Made by a program: the position numbers and the translations under genes. From assembly GCF_013423955.1 (NCBI RefSeq), contig NZ_JACCKX010000001.1:1612001-1676000 (forward strand): a stretch of 64,000 bases of DNA, in the 5' to 3' direction. Below, piece after piece: positions 10,099 to 16,932 of this stretch (positions are counted from its first letter, which is position 1; every line of letters begins with the position of its first letter). This stretch comes from Ottowia beijingensis (GTDB lineage: Bacteria > Pseudomonadota > Gammaproteobacteria > Burkholderiales > Burkholderiaceae_C). The notes beneath the pieces are model-generated. The model saw nothing but the letters and a program-made list of their open reading frames with translations, was not told where the DNA came from and did no database searches.

Positions 10099-10237
10099 AC
10101 GCCCCTTCTCCCTCCGTGTCTTCGTAGCCGACGGTGACCCCGACGGCCTGCGCATCGTCGACAAATCCAACTGGATCGGCACGGCGCTGGTGTTCCCGCG
10201 TGCGCTGCTGCTGCAGGTCAAGGCCCGGGCCGATTAA
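10095..10237 (+). pseudogene. GIY-YIG nuclease family protein, N-terminal stub
   Basis: Starting at the ATG that overlaps the DUF262 stop, and restoring one C in the C-run at 10102-10105, the product reads [20 protein letters not shown], then [19 protein letters not shown]. From memory this is the beginning of stand-alone GIY-YIG nucleases of about 280 residues. It ends after about 47 residues at a TAA (10235-10237), before the GIY-YIG catalytic domain, so it is a remnant. The overlap with the upstream gene suggests a former DUF262 + GIY-YIG two-gene defence operon. Without the base restored, the reading frame from the ATG ends after 10 codons. Confidence 0.6.
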
Positions 10238-10396
10238 TGCCAATTCATCCAACACTTACGACATGGGAAACGCGCCCATACTGGCCGTTTTTGGTCAACT
10301 CATCTTGCGTCTTTGGTAGGGCACCGTGCGTTGGCGCTTGGCGCTGTCGCGGCCGAGTGTGCTGCTGACAGAAACCGTCATCGACGCGTGCCACGA
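10238..10396. other. Unassigned spacer at the right edge of the defence islet
   Basis: About 160 bases between the GIY-YIG stub and the VOC remnant. Reading frames on both strands give no convincing family. It may be the end of a decayed mobile element, but I cannot show that. Confidence 0.3.
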
Positions 10397-10571
10397 TGAC
10401 GCTCCCCAACCAAGAGCTCGCCATGACCGCACAGCGCTCGGCTCTGTCGCACGTTTCGCTTGGCACCAACCGTTTCGAATAAACCACGACGTTCCACGAC
10501 GCCGTGCGGGGCGCGCTCGACATTGTCCGTGTGCAAGACATATCCACGCCTGCACTACCAAGGAGAAACTC
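10397..10571 (+). pseudogene. VOC/glyoxalase-like protein, N-terminal remnant
   Basis: The ATG at 10424 (or 10397) reads MTAQRSALSHVSLGTNRFE and then a stop. One base later the frame continues TTFHDAVRGALDIVRVQDI. Together these resemble the first beta-alpha unit of VOC proteins (SHVSLGTN..RA..FYDAVLGAL), including the metal-ligand His after the initial Ser. The gene is lost after about 45 residues, and the GST gene begins at 10572. I infer that a former WYL regulator-VOC-GST cluster was eroded when the DUF262 islet entered. Confidence 0.5.
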
Positions 10572-11195
10572 ATGACCACCCCACTCACCTTCTACACCCA
10601 CCCCATGTCGCGCGGCCGCGTGGCGCGCTGGATGCTGGAAGAAACCGGCCTGCCCTACGACACCGTGCTGCTCGAGTACGGCACCACCATGAAAGCGCCC
10701 GACTACCGCGCCATCAACCCGATGGGCAAGGTGCCGGCCATCCAGCACGGCGACACCGTGGTGACGGAGAACGCCGCCATCCTGCTGTACCTGGCCGATC
10801 TGGTGCCCGAGAAAAAGCTGGCGCCGCCCGTGGGCACGCCGGCGCGCGGCCCCTACTACCGCTGGATCGCCTTCATGGCGCCGCTGGAAGCGATGCTCAC
10901 CGCCAAGAGCGCCGGCGCGCTGGCCAAGCCCGAACAGGCCGGCTACGGCTCCGAAGCCGACGTGCTCGCCACGCTCGAAGGTGCGCTGAAAGGGCGTGAC
11001 CATCTGGCGGGCGACCACTTCACCGCCGCCGATTTGTTCGTCGCCGCGTCGATCGGCTTTTACTTGCAGTTCAAGATGCTGGAGCCACGGCCTGAATTCG
11101 TGCGCTTTGCCGAGTTGCACGCCAGGCGCCCGGCAGCCCAGCGCGCCAACGCCATCGACGACGAAGCCGCGGCCAAGCTGCAGCCGGCCGGCTGA
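10572..11195 (+). CDS. Glutathione S-transferase family protein
   Basis: A 207-residue cytosolic GST. The N-terminal thioredoxin-like domain (residues 1-80) starts LTFYTHPMSRGRVARWMLEE, with the likely catalytic Ser in PMSRGR. The glutathione-binding turn MGKVPAIQHGDTVVTENAAIL is at about 51-71. The helical C-terminal domain contains HFTAADLFVAASIGFYL, the usual N-capping/D motif. The start is the ATG at 10572 with GGAGAAAC upstream. The substrate is unknown. It overlaps the next gene by one base (TGATG) and follows a VOC remnant, so it probably belonged to a small detoxification cluster. Confidence 0.9.
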   Translation: MTTPLTFYTHPMSRGRVARWMLEETGLPYDTVLLEYGTTMKAPDYRAINPMGKVPAIQHGDTVVTENAAILLYLADLVPEKKLAPPVGTPARGPYYRWIAFMAPLEAMLTAKSAGALAKPEQAGYGSEADVLATLEGALKGRDHLAGDHFTAADLFVAASIGFYLQFKMLEPRPEFVRFAELHARRPAAQRANAIDDEAAAKLQPAG

Positions 11196-11473
11196 TGCCT
11201 TTCGCGCCGAGCGAGCGCCAAGCGCTGCTGGCCGTCAAGGGCGTCGGCCCCACCGTGATCGCGCGGCTGGAGCAGATGGGCATCGAGTCGCTGGCGCACC
11301 TGGCGCGCGCCAACGCTGCCGACGTTCTGGCGCGCGGCGCGGCATTGGCGGGCTCGAGCTGCTGGAACAACAGCCCGCAGGCGCGGACGGCAATCCACGG
11401 CGCCATCGCTGCGGCGCAGGAAGCCACGCGGCAGCCGCGCTCATCCGGCACCCAATCACTCCCGAATTCATAG
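11195..11473 (+). CDS. Helix-hairpin-helix domain protein (small, Cdd1-like)
   Basis: A 92-residue protein. Residues 8-45 (RQALLAVKGVGPTVIARLEQMGIESLAHLARANAADVL) form a helix-hairpin-helix pair of the kind that binds DNA without sequence specificity. The rest is low-complexity and ends PNS at a TAG that lies within repeat copy A3, so the C-terminus has been set by the repeat. It is coupled to the GST gene by a one-base overlap. The function is unknown. Confidence 0.7.
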   Translation: MPFAPSERQALLAVKGVGPTVIARLEQMGIESLAHLARANAADVLARGAALAGSSCWNNSPQARTAIHGAIAAAQEATRQPRSSGTQSLPNS

Positions 11474-11520
11474 CTGCTTGCGCTTGATGGACAAGCGCCA
11501 GGCGCCTGTTTGATTCAAAA
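11464..11520 (+). repeat. Family A repeat, copy A3
   Basis: GAATTCATAGCTGCTTGCGC, loop TTGATGGACAA, then GCGCCAGGCGCC. It supplies the stop codon of the HHH gene and precedes the DUF4139 gene. Confidence 0.8.
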
Positions 11521-11548
11521 ACACGAAGCCACCCACCGCGCTGCTAGC

Positions 11549-13195
11549 ATGCAGGCCATGCACCTCAAGTCTCTCGCTCATTCAGGGCCGCGCTGGCGCC
11601 TGCTGTTGCCGATGCTGGCCCTGTGCGCGCTGTCGCCCGCGCAGGCGCAATCGACCGAGACGCGAGCCGACGCCTCGCGCGTGGTCCGCGTCAAGGTCTA
11701 CCCCGGCAGCGCCACCGTGGAGCGCACGCTGCGCCTGGCGCCCGGCGCGCGGCAAGCCATCTTTGCCTGCCTGCCGGCGGGGCTGGACGCCGCCAGTCTG
11801 CAGGTGAGCAGCGATGCCACGGTGCGCGTGGGCGAGCTGGCGGTGCGCCAGCAGGCGCGCGAGTTGCTGGGCAACGCCTGCGCCAGCCCGCTGGATGAGC
11901 GCATCCGCGGCCTGGAAGACCAGATCGCCGCACTGCAGGCCGAAAGCGCCGGCATCGGCTACGCGGCGGGTTACCTCAAGAGCTTCGAGAACGCCGGCAA
12001 CGGCGAAGGCCGCGCCACGCCGCCGGCGCAGATCGGTGCCACCGTGACGGCGCTGCGCCAGTCGGCCCGCGAGGCGCTGACGCGCCAGCACCAGATCAAG
12101 CGCCAGCAGGAGGCGCTGGAGCGCGACCTGAAGCCGCTGCTGGCCGAGCGCGACCGCGCCGGCGCGCAGGGCGCCCGCGTGAGCACCGTGCAGGTGACGC
12201 TGGCCGCGCCGCAGGGTGGCGAGCTGCGCCTGTCGTACCAGGTGCGCGGCCCCAGCTGGCAGCCCAGCTACCGCGCCACGCTGGACAGCGCCACGAAACA
12301 GGTGCGGCTGGAACGCCAGGCGCTGGTGGCGCAGGCCACGGGTGAGGACTGGGACGGCGTGCAGCTCACCCTGTCCACCGGCCAGCCCGGCGCGGCCACG
12401 CAGGGGCCGTTGCCACGGCCGTGGCGGGTAGGCATCGAGCCGCCGGTGCAGCCCATGCCCGCCCCGGCGATGGCGCCTGCGCCTGCGCTGGCGGCCGCGC
12501 CCATGTCGCGCGCGCGCGTGGCCGCCACCGACGCGGCGGAAGCCATGCCCAGCTTCGACGTCAGCGTGTTCGACGGCAGCTTCGCCACCGAATTCGCCGT
12601 GCCGCAGCGCATCAGCGTGCCTTCGAGCGGCCAGCGCGTCACGCTGTCGCTGGGCGAGCACCTGGCCGACACCACGCTGAAGGTGCGCACCACGCCCGCG
12701 CTGGATGCCACGGCCTACCTGATCGCCGAGATCGCCCCGCCGCCCGGCGTGTGGCCGGCCGGCCCAGTCAACCTGTACCGCGACGGCGCCTACGTGGGCA
12801 ACGGCCGCTTCGACACCGCGCAACTCGGCCGCCAGGGCCTGGCCTTCGGGCGCGACGAGCTGGTGAGCGTGCGCATGGAGCAACCCCAGCGCACCGACGG
12901 CACGGGCGGCTTCATCGGCAGCCGCAACGAGCGCCGCGTGAGCCGCCTGTACACAGTGGAGAACCGCCACCGCGACGGCATCACGCTGCAGGTGCTGGAC
13001 GCCGCGCCGGTGCCCGAGCACGAGGACGTGCGCGTCGAATCGCGCTACCAGCCCGAGCCGCAAAGCCAGCGCTGGAACGACCAGCCCGGCACCGTGCTGT
13101 GGGCGCAGCCGCTGCCCGCCGGTGCCACGCAGCGCTTCAGCGCCGAGCACGTCATCACCTGGCCGAAGGACGCGCGGCTGCGCGAGCGCCCATGA
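11549..13195 (+). CDS. DUF4139 domain-containing secreted protein
   Basis: A 548-residue protein with a signal peptide (MHLKSLAHSGPRWRLLLPML then ALCALSPAQAQ, cleavage after AQA). An N-terminal DUF4140-like beta domain holds the VYPGSATVERTL motif. A coiled-coil segment follows (about residues 105-215, rich in LEDQIAALQAES and QQEALERDLKPLL). The C-terminal DUF4139 beta domain includes YQVRGPSWQPSYRATLD, ending VITWPKDARLRERP. Related proteins are called mucoidy inhibitor A (MuiA)-like; the biochemical role is unknown and the likely location is the periplasm. Two ATGs (11549, 11558) fit. It stands between the HHH protein and pgpA, inside the segment that separates thiL from pgpA. Confidence 0.8.
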   Translation: MQAMHLKSLAHSGPRWRLLLPMLALCALSPAQAQSTETRADASRVVRVKVYPGSATVERTLRLAPGARQAIFACLPAGLDAASLQVSSDATVRVGELAVRQQARELLGNACASPLDERIRGLEDQIAALQAESAGIGYAAGYLKSFENAGNGEGRATPPAQIGATVTALRQSAREALTRQHQIKRQQEALERDLKPLLAERDRAGAQGARVSTVQVTLAAPQGGELRLSYQVRGPSWQPSYRATLDSATKQVRLERQALVAQATGEDWDGVQLTLSTGQPGAATQGPLPRPWRVGIEPPVQPMPAPAMAPAPALAAAPMSRARVAATDAAEAMPSFDVSVFDGSFATEFAVPQRISVPSSGQRVTLSLGEHLADTTLKVRTTPALDATAYLIAEIAPPPGVWPAGPVNLYRDGAYVGNGRFDTAQLGRQGLAFGRDELVSVRMEQPQRTDGTGGFIGSRNERRVSRLYTVENRHRDGITLQVLDAAPVPEHEDVRVESRYQPEPQSQRWNDQPGTVLWAQPLPAGATQRFSAEHVITWPKDARLRERP

Positions 13196-13345
13196 GCTGG
13201 CCAACGCCCCGCGCGACGACGTGAGCGACGTGCGCGCGCGGCCGCTGGAGCCGGCTGCGCCGGAAGCCGGCCGCCGCGGCCCGGCGCCTCCCATCGACCT
13301 GGAAGCCACCGCGCCCCCGGCGACGGCCCACCACCCGCCGGCGCC

Positions 13346-13840
13346 GTGCGGCCCACCGCCCGCTTCATGCGCGCGCACCCGGCGCACTGGATCGCGCTGG
13401 GCTTCGGCGCCGGCCTGTCGCCCGTGGCGCCCGGCACAGCGGGCACGCTGTGGGCCTGGCTGGCGTGGGTGGTGCTGGGCTGGTGGCTGACGCCCGCGCA
13501 GCTGGGCTGGCTGCTGGCCGCATCGCTGCCGCTGGCGGTGTGGAGCAGCACCGTGACCGCGCGCCACCTGCGCAGCGCCGACCCCAGCGCCATCGTGATC
13601 GACGAAATCGTCTCGTTCTGGCTCGTGCTGTGGCTGCTGCTGCCGGCCGGGCTGTGGGCGCAGTTCGTGGCCTTCGCGCTGTTCCGCCTCTTCGACGCCG
13701 CCAAGCCCGGCCCCGTGGGCTGGGCCGACCGCCTGCTGCACAGCGCGCGCGGCTGGAAAGGCGGCTTCGGCATCCTGCTGGACGACCTGGTGGCCGCCTT
13801 CTGCACGCTGGTGGTGATCGCGCTGTGGCGCGCATGGTGA
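13346..13840 (+). CDS. pgpA: Phosphatidylglycerophosphatase A
   Basis: Inner-membrane phosphatase that makes phosphatidylglycerol from phosphatidylglycerophosphate. Family motifs are present: GFGAGLSPVAPGTAGTLWAW at the start, then SADPSAIVIDEIVSFW and FRLFDAAKPGPVGWADR, with membrane helices between. The open frame begins at the GTG at 13346. A proline/alanine-rich leader without an ATG reads into it from the GTG at 13221 if one base is shifted near 13340, so the N-terminus is uncertain. The stop is six bases before cinA. thiL-pgpA pairs are usual in Proteobacteria; here thiL is 5.8 kb upstream. Confidence 0.92.
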   Translation: MRPTARFMRAHPAHWIALGFGAGLSPVAPGTAGTLWAWLAWVVLGWWLTPAQLGWLLAASLPLAVWSSTVTARHLRSADPSAIVIDEIVSFWLVLWLLLPAGLWAQFVAFALFRLFDAAKPGPVGWADRLLHSARGWKGGFGILLDDLVAAFCTLVVIALWRAW

Positions 13841-13846
13841 CGCCGG

Positions 13847-14377
13847 ATGCTACAAAACAATGAGCTGTCTGCGCTTTCTGGGCGGTCGCTGGAAGCCGAA
13901 ATCGTTCAAGACCTGGCCACCCTGCTGCGCCGGCGCGGCTGGCTGTTGGCCACCGCCGAAAGCTGCACCGGCGGCCTGATCGCCGCCGCCTGCACCGATC
14001 TGGCCGGCAGCAGCGACTGGTTCGAGCGCGGCTTCGTGACCTACAGCAACGCCGCCAAGACCGAGCTGCTGGGCGTGCCCGCCGCGCTGATACAAGCGCA
14101 CGGCGCCGTCAGCGAGCCGGTGGTGCGCGCCATGGCCGAAGGCGCCCTGGCGCACTCGCGCGCCCAGCTCAGCGTGGCCGTCACCGGCGTCGCCGGGCCC
14201 AGCGGCGGCAGTGCCGGCAAGCCAGTGGGCACGGTGTGGTTCGGCTGGTGCGTGGATGGGCAGACGTTCGCCGAACGCCAGCACTTCGACGGCGACCGCG
14301 CCGCCGTGCGTGCGCAGACGGTGGCGCATGCGCTGGCGCGGCTGGTGCAGCGCTTGCAGGGGCCGGCCGAGGCCTGA
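13847..14377 (+). CDS. pncC: CinA-family nicotinamide-nucleotide amidohydrolase PncC
   Basis: A 176-residue stand-alone CinA C-terminal domain that converts NMN to nicotinate mononucleotide in pyridine-nucleotide salvage. Conserved stretches are LLATAESCTGGLIAAACTD (about 33-51), GFVTYSNAAKTELLGVP, AVTGVAGPSGGSAGKPVGTVWFG and a C-terminal AVRAQTVAHALARLV. The N-terminal residues 3-21 (QNNELSALSGRSLEAEIVQ) are encoded by repeat copy A4, in a different frame from the copies in thiL, rlmL and rpoN. The native start may have been replaced by the repeat. It lies directly behind pgpA. Confidence 0.92.
   Translation: MLQNNELSALSGRSLEAEIVQDLATLLRRRGWLLATAESCTGGLIAAACTDLAGSSDWFERGFVTYSNAAKTELLGVPAALIQAHGAVSEPVVRAMAEGALAHSRAQLSVAVTGVAGPSGGSAGKPVGTVWFGWCVDGQTFAERQHFDGDRAAVRAQTVAHALARLVQRLQGPAEA
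13852..13910 (+). repeat. Family A repeat, copy A4 (5' end of pncC)
   Basis: AACAATGAGCTGTCTGCGC, TTTCTGGGCGGTCGCTGGAA, then GCCGAAATCGTTCAA. It resembles copy A13 in particular and is read as the first residues of PncC. Confidence 0.7.
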
Positions 14378-14408
14378 TTCCATTTCCAGATCAGAGCTGC
14401 AATAGCTC

Positions 14409-14479
14409 GTCATTCCGGCGCAAGCCGGAATCCAGACGGCGTGTGCGGAGCAACATGGATCCCGGCCTTCGCCGGCACG
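14409..14479. repeat. REP-like intergenic palindromic unit
   Basis: TTCCGGCGCAAGCCGGAA (14413-14430) forms a hairpin. It is followed about 20 bases later by the matching ATCCCGGCCTTCGCCGGCA arm. This is the CATTCCGGCG..GGAATCC type of repeat seen in many proteobacterial genomes. Confidence 0.65.
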
Positions 14480-14532
14480 GCGGCGATTGATACTGCTTCG
14501 CGTTCAAAAAGATGGTTGCTGGCACGTGATGC

Positions 14533-14655
14533 GATGACGAAATGACCTCGCTGCGCTTCCATGACGGCGGCTGCGCCGCCATGACGCCAGCCAAGTGCAA
14601 GGCAGTCCACGCATCAGCGGTGTCATTTCGTCATCACGCCGCGCAGCGAATTCAT
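14533..14655. repeat. Dispersed repeat family C, copy 2
   Basis: Bounded by an exact 14-base inverted repeat: GATGACGAAATGAC on the left and GTCATTTCGTCATC on the right. The interior (ATGACGGCGGCTGCGCCGCC) matches copy 1 at 5522-5664. Confidence 0.65.
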
Positions 14656-14750
14656 TGCGTCATCCGTCAAGAGCTAACGTTTGGAACCCGAAACGGTATG
14701 AACTGGAAATGGAATCACAGGCGATAGCGTTTTGACGCCGTTTGAACCGT

Positions 14751-14812
14751 CAAAAAAGTAGCTTCTTGCGCCCGGCTTATGGGCGCTGAAGGCCTTTTTC
14801 TTGCCTTGAATA
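14751..14812 (+). repeat. Family A repeat, copy A5
   Basis: AAAGTAGCTTCTTGCGCCC, loop, GGGCGCTGAAGGCC, then TTTTCTTGCCTTGAAT. Intergenic. Confidence 0.7.
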
Positions 14813-14866
14813 ATTTTCAAGCCCCCCTTTTGCGGGGCGTCCTCCGCGTGGCCCGCGCGCCCATGC

Positions 14867-14892
14867 AAAAGGGCTGCCCGCGGGCAGCCCTT
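14867..14892 (-). terminator. Rho-independent terminator of the peptide-binding protein gene
   Basis: A perfect 20-base palindrome GGGCTGCCCGCGGGCAGCCC (14871-14890) followed, in the minus direction, by TTTT. It lies 21 bases past the stop of the minus-strand gene. Confidence 0.85.
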
Positions 14893-14913
14893 GGCGGCAC
14901 GGGCTGTGCGCGC

Positions 14914-16494
14914 TTACTTCACGGTGATCAACCGCCAATCCAGCCGGTTGTCGGCGCGGTGCGTCACGTCGACGTTGCTCTTCATCGCCCAGGGGATGAC
15001 CTGGTTGTGCAGCGGCAGGTGCGACACGTCCTGGTGCTCCAGGATCAGTGCCTGCTCGATCAGCTCCAGCCGGCGCTTCTGGTCGACCTCGACCTTGATG
15101 CGCTCGATCAGCGCGTCCATCTGCGGGTTGCTGTAGCGGCCGACGTTGTAGTTGCCGTCGCCGCCGGCGCCCACGCTGCGCACCAGCGACTGCAGGCTGT
15201 ACAGCGCGTCGAAGGTGGGCACGCCCCAGCCGAGCATGTAGATGCTGGCCTCGTAGCGCTGGATCATGGGGAAGTAGGTGACCAGCGGCAGCGTGCGCAG
15301 CTTGGCCCTGACGCCGATCTTCGACCACATGGCGGCCACGGCCTGGCAGATGCGCTCGTCGGCGATGTAGCGGTTGTTGGGGCAGGCGAAGTCGACCTCG
15401 AAGCCGTCCTTGTAGCCGGCATCGGCCAGCAGTTTCTGCGCCGCGGCCAGGTTGAAGGGGTAGCGCTGGTCGGCGCGCTTGGTCCAGCCGGCCACCTGCG
15501 GCGCGATCAGCGTGCCGGTGTTCTGGCTCTGGCCGCGCATCACCACCTTGTGGATGGCGTCAATGTCGATGGCCTGGTAGAGCGCTTGGCGCACGCGCTG
15601 GTCCTTCAGCGGGTTCTTGCCCTTGATGTTGGAGCCGGGCAGTTCGTCGCGGTGCTGGTCCATGCCGAAGAAGATGGTGCGGTTCTCGGGCCCGGTGACC
15701 ACCTTCAGCGCCTTGTTGGCCTGCACGCGCTGCAGGTCCTGCGGGGTGGGGTCGAGCACCAGGTCGACCTGGCCCGACAGCAGCGCCGCCATGCGCGTGG
15801 CCTCGGACTTGATGGGGCTGTAGACGATCTCGGTGACGTTGCCCGGCTTGGCCTTGGCGGCGTGGCCCCACCAGTTCGGGTTGTCGACCAGCACCAGGCG
15901 CTGGTCGGGCTGCCACTCCTTCACCATGAAGGGGCCGCTGCCCATGGCGTTGCGGTGGGCAAAGCTTTCTTCCTTGGTCTTGATGTCCTTGGGCTGGGTG
16001 GAGTTGTTCTTCTCGGCCCAGGCCTTGCTCATGATGCGCAGCTCGGTCAGCTGGTTCAGCAGCACCGGGTTGGGCGACTTGGTGTGGATGTCGATGCTGC
16101 CGGCGCCGGCCTCGACGCGGTCGATGCCCTGGGTGAAGACGTGGTAGTTCGAGGTCTTGGCCATGGCGCGTTCGATGGAGAACTTGACGTCCTCGGCCGT
16201 CAGCGCGCTGCCGTCGCTGAACTTCACGCCCTCGCGCAGCGTGAACTGCATGTGCGTGGGGCTGACCTGCTTCCAGGCGGTGGCCAGCATGGGCTCGATC
16301 TTGAAGCTCTTGCTGTTGTAGTACACCAGCGATTCGTAGATGGCGGCGTGCACGCCGTTGCCCAGCGCGTTGTTCTGCGAATGGATGTCGAGCGTGGGGA
16401 TGTCGCTGGCGCTGCTCCACCGGAAGGTCTTGGCGTGCAGCGGCAGCGCGCAGCACACGGCCAGCGCGGCCAGAGAGAGGGTGCGGATGTTCAT
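14914..16494 (-). CDS. ABC transporter substrate-binding protein, family 5 (peptide/nickel type)
   Basis: A 526-residue periplasmic solute-binding protein of the SBP_bac_5 family (dipeptide, oligopeptide, nickel or opine importers). It has a clear Sec signal peptide (MNIRTLSLAALAVCCALPLH, cleavage at HA-K) and the family segments LREGVKFSDGSALTAEDVKFSIERAM, NAMGSGPFMVKEW and QALYQAIDIDAI. The start ATG at 16492-16494 has AGGAAGGG upstream. No permease or ATPase gene is adjacent, so it is an orphan here and must pair with a transporter elsewhere. The ligand cannot be told from sequence. It is divergent from the FMN glutamate-synthase-like gene. Confidence 0.9.
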   Translation of the reverse strand: MNIRTLSLAALAVCCALPLHAKTFRWSSASDIPTLDIHSQNNALGNGVHAAIYESLVYYNSKSFKIEPMLATAWKQVSPTHMQFTLREGVKFSDGSALTAEDVKFSIERAMAKTSNYHVFTQGIDRVEAGAGSIDIHTKSPNPVLLNQLTELRIMSKAWAEKNNSTQPKDIKTKEESFAHRNAMGSGPFMVKEWQPDQRLVLVDNPNWWGHAAKAKPGNVTEIVYSPIKSEATRMAALLSGQVDLVLDPTPQDLQRVQANKALKVVTGPENRTIFFGMDQHRDELPGSNIKGKNPLKDQRVRQALYQAIDIDAIHKVVMRGQSQNTGTLIAPQVAGWTKRADQRYPFNLAAAQKLLADAGYKDGFEVDFACPNNRYIADERICQAVAAMWSKIGVRAKLRTLPLVTYFPMIQRYEASIYMLGWGVPTFDALYSLQSLVRSVGAGGDGNYNVGRYSNPQMDALIERIKVEVDQKRRLELIEQALILEHQDVSHLPLHNQVIPWAMKSNVDVTHRADNRLDWRLITVK

Positions 16495-16593
16495 GTTGTT
16501 GGCCCTTCCTGTGCGGTTGCAAAACGCGTCAGTATGCAAGCTGCAGGGCCGCCGACACAGAGGGAAGTCCCTGACGCAGCGGGGCGGCCACAT

Positions 16594-16640
16594 CAAAAAG
16601 ATAGCTGCTTGCGCACGCAGAAACTTGATTTCAAGGCATT
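16594..16640 (+). repeat. Family A repeat, copy A6 (degenerate)
   Basis: Keeps AAGATAGCTGCTTGCGCA and ACTTGATTTCAAGG but lacks the second stem arm. Confidence 0.5.
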
Positions 16641-16716
16641 TCATCCTGAAATCATTTCAAACAGGGCGCAGGCCGCTATTGTTTTTGCGTGATGGGCAAC
16701 CAGTATCAGACCACGT

Positions 16717-16791
16717 TGTGGGAGCGGGCTTGCCCGCGATGAGGCGCCTCGTCGCCACCAACGCTTGATCGCGGGCAAACCCGCTCCCACA
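16717..16791 (+). repeat. REP-type palindromic element, copy 1
   Basis: A 75-base unit with TGTGGGAGCGGGCTTGCCCG at the left and its reverse complement (one mismatch) at the right. The asymmetric core is GAGGCGCCTCGTCGCCACCA. The outer arms are identical in style to the well-known Pseudomonas REP sequence. It is 73/75 identical to the reverse complement of 62722-62796. Confidence 0.85.
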
Positions 16792-16932
16792 CAGCGGATG
16801 CGGTCCGCCCGTCATTGGCGACTTGTTGATGATCAAGTGTTTTTGATGCCAACCGCCCACCGCAACCCGCGGGTGTTAGGCTGTGCCCCACCCTTGGCCG
16901 GCCGCACCCTGGCGGTGCAGCGCGGCCTGCCG

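Larger units (their letters stand above)
14378..14913. other. Repeat-rich intergenic region
   Basis: No gene is supported here. The stretch contains a REP-like hairpin unit (14409-14479), family C copy 2 (14533-14655), family A copy A5 (14751-14812) and the terminator of the next minus-strand gene (14867-14892). Short open frames in it are products of these repeats. Confidence 0.75.
16495..16932. other. Divergent intergenic region with repeats
   Basis: About 440 bases between two divergent genes. It contains a degenerate family A copy (16594-16640) and a Pseudomonas-REP-like element (16717-16791, with weaker similarity out to about 16692-16840). Promoters for both neighbours should lie here, but I could not pick one out. 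Confidence 0.7.

Noticed and set aside
10238..10396. Transposase C-terminal fragment on the minus strand
   Set aside because: Some residues looked suggestive, but no conserved DDE motif or terminal inverted repeat could be shown.
14867..14892. A CRISPR or attenuator stem
   Set aside because: A single perfect palindrome with a T-run directly after a gene end: a simple terminator. No spaced repeat array occurs anywhere in the window.
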